The notes: generated by a model from the letters alone, not told the origin. 64,000 nucleotides of DNA from Sipunculus nudus (GCA_026874595.1 CM049320.1:53783070-53847069), one strand, 5' to 3'; counted from the first letter of the stretch, positions 46,676 through 58,854 are shown. A program made the numbers and translations.

Positions 46676-46752
<77 letters not shown>
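46676..46752. repeat. (TA)n microsatellite, longest in window
   Basis: About 77 bp of pure TA. It reads as Tyr-Ile runs in several spurious frames. Confidence 0.97.
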
Positions 46753-46757
<5 letters not shown>

Positions 46758-46805
46758 AAGGGGGTAACATAAAAAGCCGACCGAACTGTCTCGCTAGTGA
46801 AGCAT

Positions 46806-46915
46806 GTTTTTCTAGCGAAGCGGTTGGAACGCCGGACATGTGCGCCACCAACATGGGTTCGAATCCCGGATCGGCCCAATATTTTACCCTGAACAATTTG
46901 TCTTCGTAACAATGT
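46806..46915 (+). mobile_element. tRNA-like SINE head
   Basis: Box A tagcgaagcggttgga (46813-46828) and a perfect box B GGGTTCGAATCCC (46855-46867) lie at tRNA spacing. The D-stem can pair (GCG/CGC), but anticodon and acceptor stems do not, so I read it as a SINE head or tRNA pseudogene, not a tRNA gene. Confidence 0.5.
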
Positions 46916-46919
46916 ATAC

Positions 46920-46945
46920 TAGCTGCTCCCGTGGAAAACCCACGG
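46920..46945. repeat. Hairpin of a transposon-end type
   Basis: ccgtgg-aaaac-ccacgg is a perfect 6-bp hairpin following ctagctgct. CTAGCTG plus a GC hairpin occurs at ends of Helitron-like and related elements. Only a hint here. Confidence 0.3.
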
Positions 46946-47689
46946 CTCTATCGGATGTATATTTTTGTAATGAGCTGATAGGAACTAAACGACGCATATT
47001 TTAATCCTAAGGTTTTTGCAGGAACTTTTGTCATGTGTTTCACTTATATGATATAAAGATTACTTCTGGAACACCCATTTATCCAGGAACACTCTCCCCC
47101 AAAATATTAACACAGAAAGAAAAATTATTCTATTCAAGAAATCACAAAAAAATAATTTTTCTCGATAAACAACATAGTTCCGACAGTTTCATTGCTTGGG
47201 AATTATCGTAGATATAATGTTTGTATATAGAAGCATTCAACCGTGAAATTATATGAAAGATGCTTTGTATTATTTGAAGCTCAGGCGACATCGTAAAACA
47301 CGATGTTTATTCGATGTAGTCTGTTGAGGGTATAATCTAAGCCATGTTAACAGACACATGCGTTATTTGTATACACATTCATATGTCGTTCTAGTCTCTT
47401 TTTACGCGAAATGTACAGCTGCCAATGTGAAAAAGATAGGCCCAGTAAAAATATATTTCAACAGTATTAAATTTTTGGTTTAGGTACTGTAAATTGTCAG
47501 GTTGATATATTTCGATGAAAGCATTTTGCATAGAAACCACTTCAGCCTTGGTTCGTTGCATTGTCTATCAGCAAATTAACGCGAAACGTAATATACAGAT
47601 TTTGCTGAAATTTGTAGTGGTGAAGAGTAAAACTACATCCATAATCCATTACATTTTTAGTGATAATTCATCGGAATCACCATAATTTA

Positions 47690-48390
47690 ATTTTTTTTCT
47701 TAAGTGCCATAATCGCAGTTCCACAAAGGAATAATTCTAAGGGGCTATTCATTTGTCCCCGAGTAGAAGCCGCCTATTAGTATGCAGTTGTTCTGCCATT
47801 CGCCTGGTGAACCCGTGTTTCTGAACCATGACAATGTTTTACATGAAACATGGACGTATGAACGAACGACTGATTACTGATTAATAGATTCTGGCGGAGT
47901 TTCAAAGTCCCCAAGAGATTGAGCACCTTTAGAAGGGTGTGCAATCCCCCTCCCCCCCCCCCCCCCAGCGCTTCCTTTTGAAAAAAAAAAACTTTTTTTT
48001 TCAAACAACCCATAAATCGGCCGAACTATTAAAACAATGCTTATCATTGAAAGATACTTCTGAATGTAAAAAAGTCAACATACCTGTAAACCTTTAAAAC
48101 AGTGATCGTGTAAAGGGTCTCAGCTCTTTGTGTCCACACAACAGAAAAATGCTCCCTAATAAAAGATTCATTGGGACGTGTTTCGCGCTTTAATTTTAAA
48201 TCTTTACTTCCTTTAGGCGGAGTAAACTTCCTTGACAGGCGATATAATGGAAATGGGATTCAGTGTGGATTACAGGTCGCCTCCTGAAAAAAACGTGACA
48301 GGGAAAAATGTTTTGCTGCACATTTGTAGAGGGTTATGGTAAAGACATATCAATAGTCCATTTAATTTAGGGGTAATAAGAAACACCACA
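47690..48390. repeat. Tandem segmental duplication, copy 1
   Basis: It shares an ordered series of words with copy 2 about 680-815 bp downstream: attcatttgtccccg / attcctttgtccccg, ggccgaact, gaaagata, catacctgtaa, tttacttccttt, and ctgaaaaaaacgtgacagg / ttgaaaaaaagcgtcacagg. Confidence 0.75.
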
Positions 48391-49200
48391 GTATATATTT
48401 TTTTATAAACCATTATGACAAAGGGCCATTCCTTTGTCCCCGTGTGGAAGCCACCCATTCGTATTTATTTATTCTGCCACTCGCAAGGTGATCTCGTGTT
48501 ACTGAAGCATGACAGTGTTCACACATGAAACGCAAACACGTGAACACATGGCTGATATTAAAGGAGATTCTGATGGAGGTCTGTACGCCCTGACTACAGA
48601 TTCTAGTTTTTTTTTATTAATTGAAAGATGTACTGGTGATACTTTTTCATGTTTCACCGTCTCCTAACAAATGCATGATAATTAAGTTGTGCGGCTTCTT
48701 TTTTTTTAAACAAACTTCATAGAAAACATGGCTTGGCCGAACTTTTGAAACCATGGATATCATGGAAAGATATTTTGAATATATAGAAAATAACATACCT
48801 GTAACCCATAAAAAATTTGTCAAACGGTAGTCACATCTCTTGACTCAGTGTCCAGTGTTGACCGAACTGAAAAGCCCTCGCATTGAAAGCGGAGTCATGT
48901 GGTTTTTGGATTAAAACCTTTACTTCCTTTTGAGAGAGAAATTTTCGTAAGAGGCGTGACAATGGATATGGGGGATCAATGGGGATTATTGTGGACCCGC
49001 GTGACCGCGTATTGCACGAAATGCCTTTTGGGAAGGAAATGCGCTCTGGCCACTGTCTTAACAGGCCAGTGAAAATCCCCGAGGCGCCTCTTGAAAAAAA
49101 GCGTCACAGGCGTGGAGGACCTTGCAGCACAAAAGAAATAGGGGCACCTAATGGGGAAATATTAAAATTATTAATTATTCAGCTTAATAGGGCATAATCC
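48391..49200. repeat. Tandem segmental duplication, copy 2
   Basis: Second copy of the 47.7-48.4 kb unit, with similar word order and moderate divergence. Insertions (for example poly-C in copy 1) change the spacing. No supported exon lies within either copy. Confidence 0.75.
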
Positions 49201-49334
49201 CGCAAAATAAATCAAACTTATCCTAGAAGAGCATACCACCGATACGTCTGCCGAATTTTGAGAGTCAAATCAGAACGGAAGCAGGTAAACCGTGGTCTAG
49301 AAAAATACCAACTCCGTATTAATTATACAGATAT

Positions 49335-49656
49335 GTGCGTCTGCATGACGCATTTCAAATAAATATATACTTAATCACAGTTCATTTATCACAGTTCATA
49401 CTAAATCACAGTTCATTACAATTAAGTATAAGGTTTTAGAAAATAAGGTAATATGTTTCTCATATATGATAATTCTAAAGCAGGTTTAGATATATTTTCA
49501 TATAATTTGATTTATTACTATATTTCATTTGCAATATATAAATGATATTTTCTGAATAGTGGGGGATTATTACATTGACCCCCCCCCCCCCCCGCCAAAA
49601 ATTAATGTAGGGGGGGGGGGATATATACCACAATCGCCCCTGCATTGACGCCCCTC
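49335..49656. mobile_element. hAT-like MITE family, copy B (5'-incomplete)
   Basis: Matches copy A in order: gtctgcatgacgcatttcaaa, agtataaggttttagaaaataag, atttcatttgcaatatataaat, gtgggggattattacattgac, then poly-C, poly-G and ttgacgcccctc. The left end is not recognisable. Confidence 0.65.
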
Positions 49657-49659
49657 CTC

Positions 49660-51530
49660 ACATCACTGTCGGGTTCGATAATCCGACCCTCGCCGTTCCG
49701 AACACCTTGCAAACTGATAGCGTTTCGGGGAAGACAGAACATATAAAAAAAAGAAGGGATTTCGTTTAGCCTTCGATTCCGAAAAGACAAACAAAAATGA
49801 TAATTGAGCAAACCTGTACCAACATTTTATTACATATACACACATACAGATAAAATAACAAACTGAGCACAGCGTTTAGTGCATGTATTATGCTGTTTTG
49901 TCACTTGCACGAGAACACTGGCGCATGTGGTCGTACCTTCGTGCTAGTAAAATCAGATATTGTCCTGTTGAGAAAAATGATCAGCCTAAAGAACAATAAC
50001 AAGAACAATACTTGCACCTAAAGGATCGAGCAGATAATAAAAAATCCTCCGTTAAACCCCATCCCCTTTTTGCCAAACCATTCTTCATTTAACTAAAATG
50101 ATACAGAAGCCCGCCTTTGTTTAGCATGGTTTTAATTATATACATTATATATTCTTATGCAACTTTATGAAGAACTATATTATATTTATTATTATTATTA
50201 TTGTTATTACCGCAAAACATATTACTTTAACTGAAGAGACAAAACGAATAATAGTTGGAAAAAAGCATTGTGTTTCGCATGTGTTGCCACGTACGAAAAC
50301 ATGAATCCCTATATACGTGTATGCATAATTTGTCTGTCGCGCCAAGTTAGGCGGATCGCGTCAAAACAAGGATATCGATTACAAGGGAAACGTGTCTCCA
50401 AAACAGTATTCATACGGGAGAACACCATTCATCAGTGAACAGCAATTCAGTTTTTATACCGCTTCCTGAGAGCGCCGAAAGAAAGCAATACTTATTTGTA
50501 TTCCATGGAAATTTTAGATCGCTTACCGCAGGTTTTTTTATACCTGAATTAAAAGGCCGATCTTAAAAGTGCGTGACTGAGTGTGAGTAGCTCTCATTTT
50601 TTTTTTAATTATGGTAAAGCCATAAACATTTTTTTTAGTAAAGTACAACCACTTATAAGCAACAATATAACACAGTGATTTTAGATTGGAAGCTTTGACA
50701 ATTACTGAAGCATAACAAAACAACTATAACTGCACTACTAATTCATCGAGCTGGCAACAGAGCGAGAGCAAGCCAATAATAAAATATTGAGAAGTTGTCT
50801 ATATTCCATGAACGCTGTGTGTATATATATATATATATATATACGCATAGCCTAAAGCCATGATGATCTCAAATGGTCTCTCATTTCAATGTGTGTTAGT
50901 GTATTTGTTCGGATTATATGCCTTAAAGTTTGCGTCAATCTGATATACACAGTTATTTCCCCACAAGACAGACATAAATTGAATTTATTATGTAAGCTAT
51001 TATACTACATAGCATTCCTATTTGCTTATGAGATGACTTTTACGCATTGGTTCCAGTTCTGTGCTTTTTATGCTAGTTTTAGTATATATGTGTAATATAC
51101 AGACAGCACAGGCATCAAAGACTGCTATATTTTTCTAGATACAGGAAGAAATCGTGGATACCAGTATGAATATACTATATCTTTGCCTGCCAAACCCAAA
51201 TATGAAGGTTAAACTTGGTATATGCGTCGATTGCATGGTTTATTAAGAATTCAAAATCATTCTATTAAGTCATTTTTTTACAGAAATTCACAAAATGCGC
51301 TATTTGTTTGTGTTTTGGTGGAGGCATATTCAATTTCATAATTCCTTTGCCTAAACACTTTGTTTTCCGACATCTTTCTCACACCTCAATAAACACCCGG
51401 GGCGTTATATCAGCTGATTTATTTCACTAATATCAGCTGATCTTCTAGTGGAGTGTGATTTACATAGACAGCTGATGACGTGTTCTCCTGCCAAGTCAAG
51501 CGGATTACTGCTCCTTGCAGTCAAAGTTTT
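49660..51530. other. Non-coding stretch
   Basis: AT-rich with (TA)n at 50821-50842 and an ATT repeat near 50187. No exon is supported. Confidence 0.35.
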
Positions 51531-51599
51531 TGACTGTTCTTGGTGAACTTTAAAGCCTGTAACTGTCTATTTAATCATTATAGACAAGCCTGTCACACA

Positions 51600-52440
51600 C
51601 TTGAATGTCGGATGGGGACACATTTATCATATTTGTTGGGCCCAGAATCGTCTAACACAATATCCTGGGAGATTCTTGGCAAATTTTCTTGTAATCCTGA
51701 AATTAGGTCATGTAGACCTTCATTTTGCGACCTACAGGCGAAAAACAGGATTTAAAGGACCCAGAAAGTCAGACAGGGAACAAATTGTATCTGTTAGGCC
51801 TAGAATCTGCTTATGTAATATTCTGAGACGTCCTTGTCAAATGTCCTTTGAAACCTGAAATTAGGTCACCATGACCTATATAGTATAAAAACATGTCATA
51901 TAAGCACACAGACACTCAGATGTGGCACAAATCGTATCAATAAGGCGTAGAACCTTCTAACATAATTTCAGGGAGGTCCTAGGCAAATGTCCTTGGAAAC
52001 CTGAAAGTAGGTCATGGTGACCTATTTTCTATGACCCGTGGGCTAAAAAATGATTTTGAGCACCCAGACGGTCAGACGGGGCACACACTGTATCCAATAG
52101 GCCTAGAATCTAATATCAGTTCCCCTGGAAACCTGATATTGGGTCATGGTGACCACAATTCTGCGAGCTTTGGACCAAAAAGATGAATTTGAGCAGACAG
52201 ACAGGGTATAAATTGTATCCATTTCCCTTGGAACCCTCTATTGTGAAATCCAGGGGGGGTGTTCTAGGCAGGTCTCCTATGAATCCTGAATTTTTTGTTT
52301 GTTTATTTTTTGTCCATTTTTCAACATAGTAACATTAGCCATAGGCTGTTCTCATAGACAATACATGACATTAATAAAAGAATTGAGTACCTAGTCAAAT
52401 TTAGCTGAGCGTGATGGCCAATTGTTCACTTGTTTTCCGA
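51600..52440 (+). repeat. Diverged tandem repeat, unit 130-160 bp, about five units
   Basis: Units restart at cctgaaattaggtca-type words at 51696, 51854, 52000, 52132 and, truncated, 52285. Each carries gtcagac-ggggcacac-ttgtatc and aggcctagaatct segments. The block ends near 52405 with tttagctgagcgtgatggcc, the terminus also seen at 35098. Confidence 0.75.
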
Positions 52441-52449
52441 TATTTTCTT

Positions 52450-53450
52450 TACGTTCTTATTTGAACATAAGCCCGGATTAACTATTAACACAATCCTCAT
52501 TCTGCATTGATTTATCGTGCCTGACGTATATAAAAACTAGTGGTGGGCCGATCATCGAGTCTTATCAAAAGTCAGTCGGTTAGCTGTCACTTTCAAGCGC
52601 TCGATTACCAAAAGCAACTATCGATTACATCATATTAATGATTGTTTTCTTTCCAGAATGCCTTTATGTTATAGGAGAATATTATTCTTCCATTTTTTTT
52701 TACACATTTTGCGATTTATATAATGAGTCTGTGTTCCCAAATAACTTCCGTATGTAACTGAGTATGACACGGTAGATGCGATAACGTAGGACTTATTAAA
52801 CTTATTATCTGTGAACTCGCAGGGAGCTCCAGAATTAGCGGGGAGTTTTCTTACGAGATAGACATTGCAAAATAAGAGTGGGATGGCGTTAAAATACTCC
52901 ATAAATTCTCCAGGTCTATGCCAATTTTACAAGATTCTCTTAGAAATATTCGATGCCAGGTGCCGCTGTTTAGGCCGTCCTTAAAAATTCTTAGTTTGAG
53001 CTAGAGCGGCTGGTCTAGTATTTTGATTTCGGCTGGGTTTTTTTTAACTAGTCTGCAATTTTTGTTGTATGATCTGCCCCAAGTGCACCTGGGCCGGAAA
53101 AATCTTCCTTCATGTGCTAGAAAAACAGCATCTCTAAAGTAAGGCCCTAATATATTCTTAGATGCTCTTATTTCCCATGCTGAAAGATATTACCCGATGT
53201 TGCCGATCGTTTAATTTGATCCTTAAAATTAGTCTAATTGTGTCTATATACGTTGAAAGATCGGTACATTCCTGTGGGAGAGGAGAATACCTGTCGGGGA
53301 AACGCAGGTACAGTTTCACAGATAATATCATATTTCTTTGATAATTGCATATATTTGTCTGAACCGGTTAAAATTCGATCATCAATCGGTTTGCTCAAAC
53401 CGATGATCGATTATGAAAAAGGAACCGACTCCCACCACAAATAAAAATAT
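52450..53450. other. Non-coding stretch
   Basis: No supported exon. Short frames at 52669-52902 and 53238-53444 lack splice signals. Confidence 0.3.
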
Positions 53451-53454
53451 CCAT

Positions 53455-53498
53455 ATATATTAATATATATATATATATTTGTATATATATATATATCC
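53455..53498. repeat. (TA)n microsatellite
   Basis: Interrupted TA run preceding the long inverted repeat. Confidence 0.9.
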
Positions 53499-53557
53499 AG
53501 ATTGTTACAAAACCATGGGGTTTTCAAGTGCTCAACTAATACAAGGAGCTATAATAC

Positions 53558-53673
53558 ATATATTTCAGGACTTAAACACACTTACTTGTGTTCGAGAGCT
53601 CTGTTTCGTAAGGGCCCCTACGGGTCCTCACTCGTCAGGAACAAATAAGTGTGTTTAAGTCCTGAAATATATA
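53558..53673 (-). ncRNA. Hammerhead-like motif inside a long inverted repeat
   Basis: On the minus strand CTGACGA (53638-53632) is followed by a hairpin GTGAGG-a-CCC...GGG-c-CCTTAC (stem II, 6 + 3 bp) and GAAA (53607-53604). Outer arms of about 34 bases (tatttcaggacttaaacaca at 53561-53580 and its complement at about 53651-53670) pair almost perfectly and abut the core like an extended stem I. Between GAAA and the stem I strand is cagagctctc, where a pairing NUH triplet is not intact (CTC with a mismatched neighbour). This copy may therefore be a mutated, inactive hammerhead. Confidence 0.5.
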
Positions 53674-53679
53674 AACATA

Positions 53680-55010
53680 TATATCATTTTAGTGACTATC
53701 ACATAGTCTCATTTCTTCCTGTTTACCCCCATCATTCTGTTAAGAATTTTTGCCGGTCCTTGGTTGCAGGAGCAAACAAACAGACGGAGAGAAAGAAGGA
53801 AAGAAATAGATTGACAGAGAATTTATAGTGCTTATGTACATACTCCTGTGGACTCGTATAAAGAGTCCACCGTCTGTCAGAGTGGCATGGTATGCAATGT
53901 CAAGAAAAGAACTTTAATTCTCGATAAAGATGCAAATATTTTCTTCATGTTTGACAACGCCTGAAAGCCTGCTGGTATACTGTCACTTAAAATAAATCAG
54001 ACTGAATATCAGATATGTTTGGGTTTTTGTAACAGTTTGGGTGCTATAGGATGGATGGGTGTTGAAGTGCACTTCCCGTATGACTTTTGTCACATGTCAA
54101 TGTAAGCAGTCCAGTATAAATGCCGGATGTGTCGCCTATGCACGGCTAATTCCACTGCCCCCGTTGTTCATCAATGCTTCCTTGCCAGTTTATACGAATC
54201 AAACTTACGTTTGATAGCTAACTTGCATTGTGATATCCTCCGAAAGTCTTAACTGCAAGAATATCAGATTTTAATATAAAGATTCTAGGTAAAGTGTCTG
54301 GTTTTCTGTTCCATCGGATTTAATATGTTAATGAACTATCCAACCGCAACAAACGTTAAGACATAATAAAAAAAAAACACCAATTAATGAAAACTTCCAT
54401 TCCATGAATTGTCTTGTGAGCGTTTCATAGTTTTCACACCCAAGCACAACCCAGTTTCTCCTTTGCGTTAGTAGAATTTCGGTTTTACGTTTTATATCTT
54501 GATTTATCCATTAGTTCGGCAAACATTTAGAATTATTGTACGGTAAAATATGTTTTGAAAGTTTTAAAAAGGTAGTTTTTAAAAAGCTTGGAAAAATTAG
54601 GAAAACTTTGCCAGGTGAAATAATATGCTCACTGAAGAAAGGATTAATAATCATGATCTTCAGACGAGGGTTGATTCAACTAATAATGTGAGCGACTATA
54701 GATAGTGAAGGCTGTTGTGAGGGTTACGCATCGGGTAGAACAATGCTTGTCGGCTACCTGTGTATGTTTATTTCAATAGTTATAAATTGTGACAGAGACA
54801 TGTTTGTAAGCCGCTGCTTGCATCGAAGTGAGGACGTGCACTAGCTAAGATAAAGTATAGATTGAACAATATTATATATACTGTCAATTAGTAAAACAAT
54901 TGTTCAGGGCGTCTGACAGATAAAGCGGTTAAGTATATGGCATAGGACTCAAGGATGACAATGAGGATGACGAATTCACTCTAAAAACTGAGGACATATT
55001 TCATGTTTCT
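53680..55010. other. Non-coding stretch
   Basis: No exon or repeat recognised. Confidence 0.35.
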
Positions 55011-55027
55011 ATTTAAAACACCATTCT

Positions 55028-55680
55028 GTCCCATTTTTCGAAACATGTTCCCATCATGTTTCATGACTCACTGATGTTTCAACTGCGAAAACATGTTTTT
55101 AATCCTTTTGAAACATGTTTATATATAAAACATGTTTCAAACACAGAGAAAATTTCATAGACAATAAGATAAAACATGTCTCTGTGTTATATGTTTTTAT
55201 ATGAAATATGTCGCATATATGACATGTCTTAAGACATGTCTCATTTTTCATAAAACATGTAACTATTTAAAACGTTTGTTTAGCCTAAAACATGTATTTG
55301 TCCCATTTTTCGAAACATGTTTTCTCCAAAGAAACATGTTTTAAACTTAGAGTTAAACATGTCTCAGTGTTACATGGCTTTATATGAAATATGTCACATA
55401 TATGACATGTTTTAAGACATGTTTCACTTTCATAAAACATGTAACTATTCAAAAAGTCTGTTCAGCCTAAAACGTGTAGTTGTCCCATTTTTCGAAACAT
55501 GTGTTTTCCAAAGAAACATGTTTAACTTAGAGTAAAACATGTCACTGTGTTTCATGATTTTATATGAAATATGTTTCAAAAGAAAGTTTCGTTTTCCTAA
55601 AAAAAATAACATTTGCCAATTGAAGGCATATTTGCATTTTAATCATGTCTCAAAAATGTCTACAAAATAAAACATGTTTT
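55028..55680. repeat. Array of ACATGT palindromes in a roughly 182-bp tandem repeat
   Basis: About 19 ACATGT hexamers occur in 650 bp, mostly inside the decamer AAACATGTTT or AGACATGTCT. A longer unit beginning gtcccatttttcgaaacatg restarts at 55028, 55300 and 55482 (spacings 272 and 182). Each unit repeats aaacatgtctcagtgttaca, atatgacatg-tttaagacatg and cataaaacatgtaactatt in order. Confidence 0.85.
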
Positions 55681-55689
55681 GAAAAATAT

Positions 55690-57830
55690 TTAAAGTAACA
55701 GAAAATGTTCTTTGTTGTTTGTCTTTGTCGTTTTATGTCCACTGCAACCATTATGAAAACCTGACGAGGTGCTTCTGATAAAACAACTCACAAATTTACT
55801 GGAAAGATAACATTTATTCCTTAGACAATGCTTTCTAATTTGGAGGATGCACTGAACAGGGAACGTTTCCAGTATGGGTTATCAATTATAGGTTATTATA
55901 TAAAGCTACCAGGAACCTTCATTAATTGATTGTCTCCTTAAATTTCCCAGATCAAATACATTACAGCCAGGTGCTGAAGACGAAACATTATCTATCATAA
56001 TAATAGAAACATATATCAAAACAGATTTACTTATTGTGGGTATAAAAACATATTAAAAGTGATTTAAAATACCATGTATAAGTCTAAGACTCATAACTGG
56101 TCCCATATCATTATAGAAGGCAGGAACTCTTATCTCAAAAGATGAAAAAAGATTATTTTATATATCAGTATATTTAAAATGGGCAATGTTGATAGTCTGA
56201 TGGCAGTTCATGGCTTCTACAACATTTTGGTTAGTTTAAAAATGCTTGGCATAAAATGTGGAATATATAATGCAGACCTATATCAGAAACGGCTATGTAT
56301 ATTTTATTTGAAATACACAGTTTTCTGTAAGTGTTCTTTTACAATAGATGCAGTCATGCACATTAACAGCAATCAGATAAGGTTTATTTAGTATCTACTT
56401 AAATATCTGTTGTCTGCATGTATTCATTTATCATATCAATACTGTATGTACCAGTACTGGTACAATTTTGTCTTCCCCATAGCTGTATACACAAATATTA
56501 TTAACTATGAATTACAACAATAATTAAACCTAGCAAACCTAATCTGATCTGCTGCACAATGAATAACAAGGAACTTGTGTGTCATGGCGCTCAGCTGGAA
56601 TTGGTAACGTGAAAATTTGTATAAAATCCTAGTAAATGGAAATGAGGCAATATTTTATTTTTTTATTAAAAATTTAAAAATGTTCAGCACATAAATATAC
56701 ACATAACATGCTCAACCGAGTTGTATTACTTACACATTTGGTGTGTTTGGTGTGGACTTTACAATTTTATGGACAACATGAAAGATGCTGGAACCTCTCA
56801 TGATCACACATTTGTAAAAGTAAAGATTTCATATTCTGACTGTAACATGCATGTAATAAAAACCCACTTGGACTGTGTGAAACCCTTTTAAATATACAAT
56901 AAGGAAGAAAGTGGAGGTGAGCTACAGTATAATAATACACATTTAATTTAATAACTGCAATAATCACCAATGATTGGTGATGAAAGAATCCATTTGATTA
57001 AGAAAAATCTTAATTATTATTTCTAAAAACTGGTTTAACATATTGCCAGTTAAGCTAAAAAAAAAGAAATTATATGAACGTTTACTCAATATACCTGACT
57101 GCAAGCACCAGTGTTATGCTCAGTAATGCCCAGCCAGCTTAAGAGATTTGAAAGAAATGCTATAATGTATACACCAATTTGCAAGTTTTATTTCAATATT
57201 TAATTTCAGAAATTTGATTTAATTTTTAAAATCAACTAAGTTAACAATTCAAGAGAAAACAGATTCAAAACATTTAAATAATGGCTAAAAGCAGCTGCTC
57301 TCATAGCTTTAATATATAATAAATAAGTTTAAACCTATTACAATTTACAACTGAAAATTTAAAATACAGCTTGCATTTAATTCTAAACACTTAAAAGCCA
57401 AAGAGTCTTAGTCAGCGAGCTAAAACTGTAAAGTTGAATAATTATTTGATAAAAACCTCGTAAAAAGTTGCTCTTGAATTTTCTATAGCTATAATAACAT
57501 TTAAGTGTATCAAATCTTTCTTAACATTAAATATCTTTCATCTTTCAAAAGAAAACTTGAAACATGCATTATATTTTACGAGTGTTAATTTTTTTATATG
57601 AAGTATATTCCTTTCAGATTTTTTTTTATGTTGGACAGTTTTCTACAATCTAACCAAACACATCCTGAAGCAGAAAACAACTTAGGTTTGCTAGCATGAA
57701 AAAACTACAGATTAAATGTCCCAATTCTATAAATTTTTGCATGCACTGTGTGTAACAACTGCAAGTATTGCAATTATATAAAACTGACTGTATAATATTT
57801 TATATGTTTTAGAAGGTAGCAACACTGATC
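55690..57830. other. AT-rich stretch, possible 3' UTR of the minus-strand gene
   Basis: Low in repeats and lacking good exons. Several minus-strand AATAAA hexamers are present, for example at 57187-57192. It contains a copy of the catggcgctcagct repeat end at about 56583. Confidence 0.3.
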
Positions 57831-57835
57831 TCAGA

Positions 57836-58034
57836 TCATGAATGAGCATTTACATAATTCAGACATGCCAATATATTTACTTTCAGTGTTTCTGGCTTCA
57901 GTCTGACTACAGCCATTTTTTTACAGCCAAAAAGGGTAATATAAAATACAGAAAAGACTGGCATCAACAAAGTCACCCATGACTGAAGATTTCTCAGCAA
58001 TTCAGCATAGTTGAGAGGCACATCAGCTGCTATT
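57836..58034 (-). CDS. Candidate exon of the 57.8-61.5 kb minus-strand gene
   Basis: After the acceptor tatacactaatcag the minus frame reads IAADVPLNYAELLRNLQSWV and continues through FGCKKMAVVRLKPETLKVN to a TGA, 65 codons in a phase-2 acceptor frame. It includes a hydrophobic segment (LLMPVFSVFYITLF). It could follow the exon at 58511-58854 if an internal donor (GTGAG|GTCAGG, phase 2) is used instead of reading through. The family is unrecognised. Confidence 0.33.
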
Positions 58035-58510
58035 CTGATTAGTGTATATAAAAATCTATCAGAGCAATACTGAAAGCACCCTAATTAAACACCTTATATT
58101 TTCATAATACCGAATCCTTGGTTTGTATCACTTTAATATAAATTTAAAATTAGAATCCTAAAACAAGGCCTTCATCTGTAAATACTTGAAGCTTTACAAG
58201 GTTACATTTATGCAATCAATCATGACAATTAAATACTAAAAATTACACATTTGCCATATATAGCCTGTACCATCACATTTGGAACTTTAACATAAATACA
58301 AGTTTACTGCAAATGAAGCCTCATACAAATAATGAAATACATGATAAATCAGCCAGATTGTACAAGATTAAGTAAATGCTGTATGTTCACAGGGATTCAT
58401 CAAACATTTCTAAGAGTTGGAAAAATCCAATTACCATAAAAAAGAGTGAAACATTTTACATATGTGAATAGTTAAATTCATAAAAGATTTCTTAGAAAAT
58501 ATGTAGAACA

Positions 58511-58854
58511 CTAAGGATGTAACAAAAGAATCAAATACTGAATTATTCTAATGCAGCCACAAACTGTGGAAGAAGTTGACTTGTCCTTATTGAGCACTTT
58601 ATTTTCAAGACACTCTTCCTGAAGTGGGTTGAGAAGTTGCATGCATTGTGCTGGGTTAGTTATATTAGGAATAGAGCGTGAGGAAGTACCTCGAAGTAGG
58701 TACGAGGTTTTCCATACTGAACCATTCTCAAATAAACATATCTTCGTGGAGTCACTCAAAATAGCACCTGACCTCACTTCTTCATTGCCTATGATAAAAC
58801 AGGTGTTGGTTCTGTACCCTCTTGTGTACAAAATGAATCTTCTTTGACATCTTT
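58511..58854 (-). CDS. Candidate exon of the 57.8-61.5 kb minus-strand gene
   Basis: The acceptor tgctacacctttttcag is followed by two bases and 113 open codons to TAG. The reading includes RCQRRFILYTRGYRTNTCFI, NEEVRSGAILSDSTKICLFE and NITNPAQCMQLLNPLQEECL, with normal composition for a soluble protein. The phase-1 acceptor matches the phase-1 donor candidate of the exon at 61410-61491. The C-terminal part is hydrophobic and may be read-through past an internal donor. I do not recognise a family. Confidence 0.45.

Noticed and set aside
46806-46880. tRNA gene
   Set aside because: Box A and box B are good, but acceptor and anticodon stems do not pair, so I list it as a SINE head.
46583-46912. 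Open frames rich in Tyr-Ile
   Set aside because: They cross the (TA)n run and the SINE head. Simple-repeat artefact.
48105-48125. gtgtaaagggtctc as an end of the GAGAGATC element
   Set aside because: The word matches the element's end for about 12 bases, but neither a partner end nor GAGAGATC units are nearby. It lies inside the tandem duplication.
55028-55680. CRISPR-like repeat array
   Set aside because: Repeats are palindromic decamers at irregular spacing in eukaryotic DNA, without unique spacers of constant length.
55750-55785. CTGACGAG word near 55763 as a hammerhead
   Set aside because: No stem II and no GAAA at the right distance.
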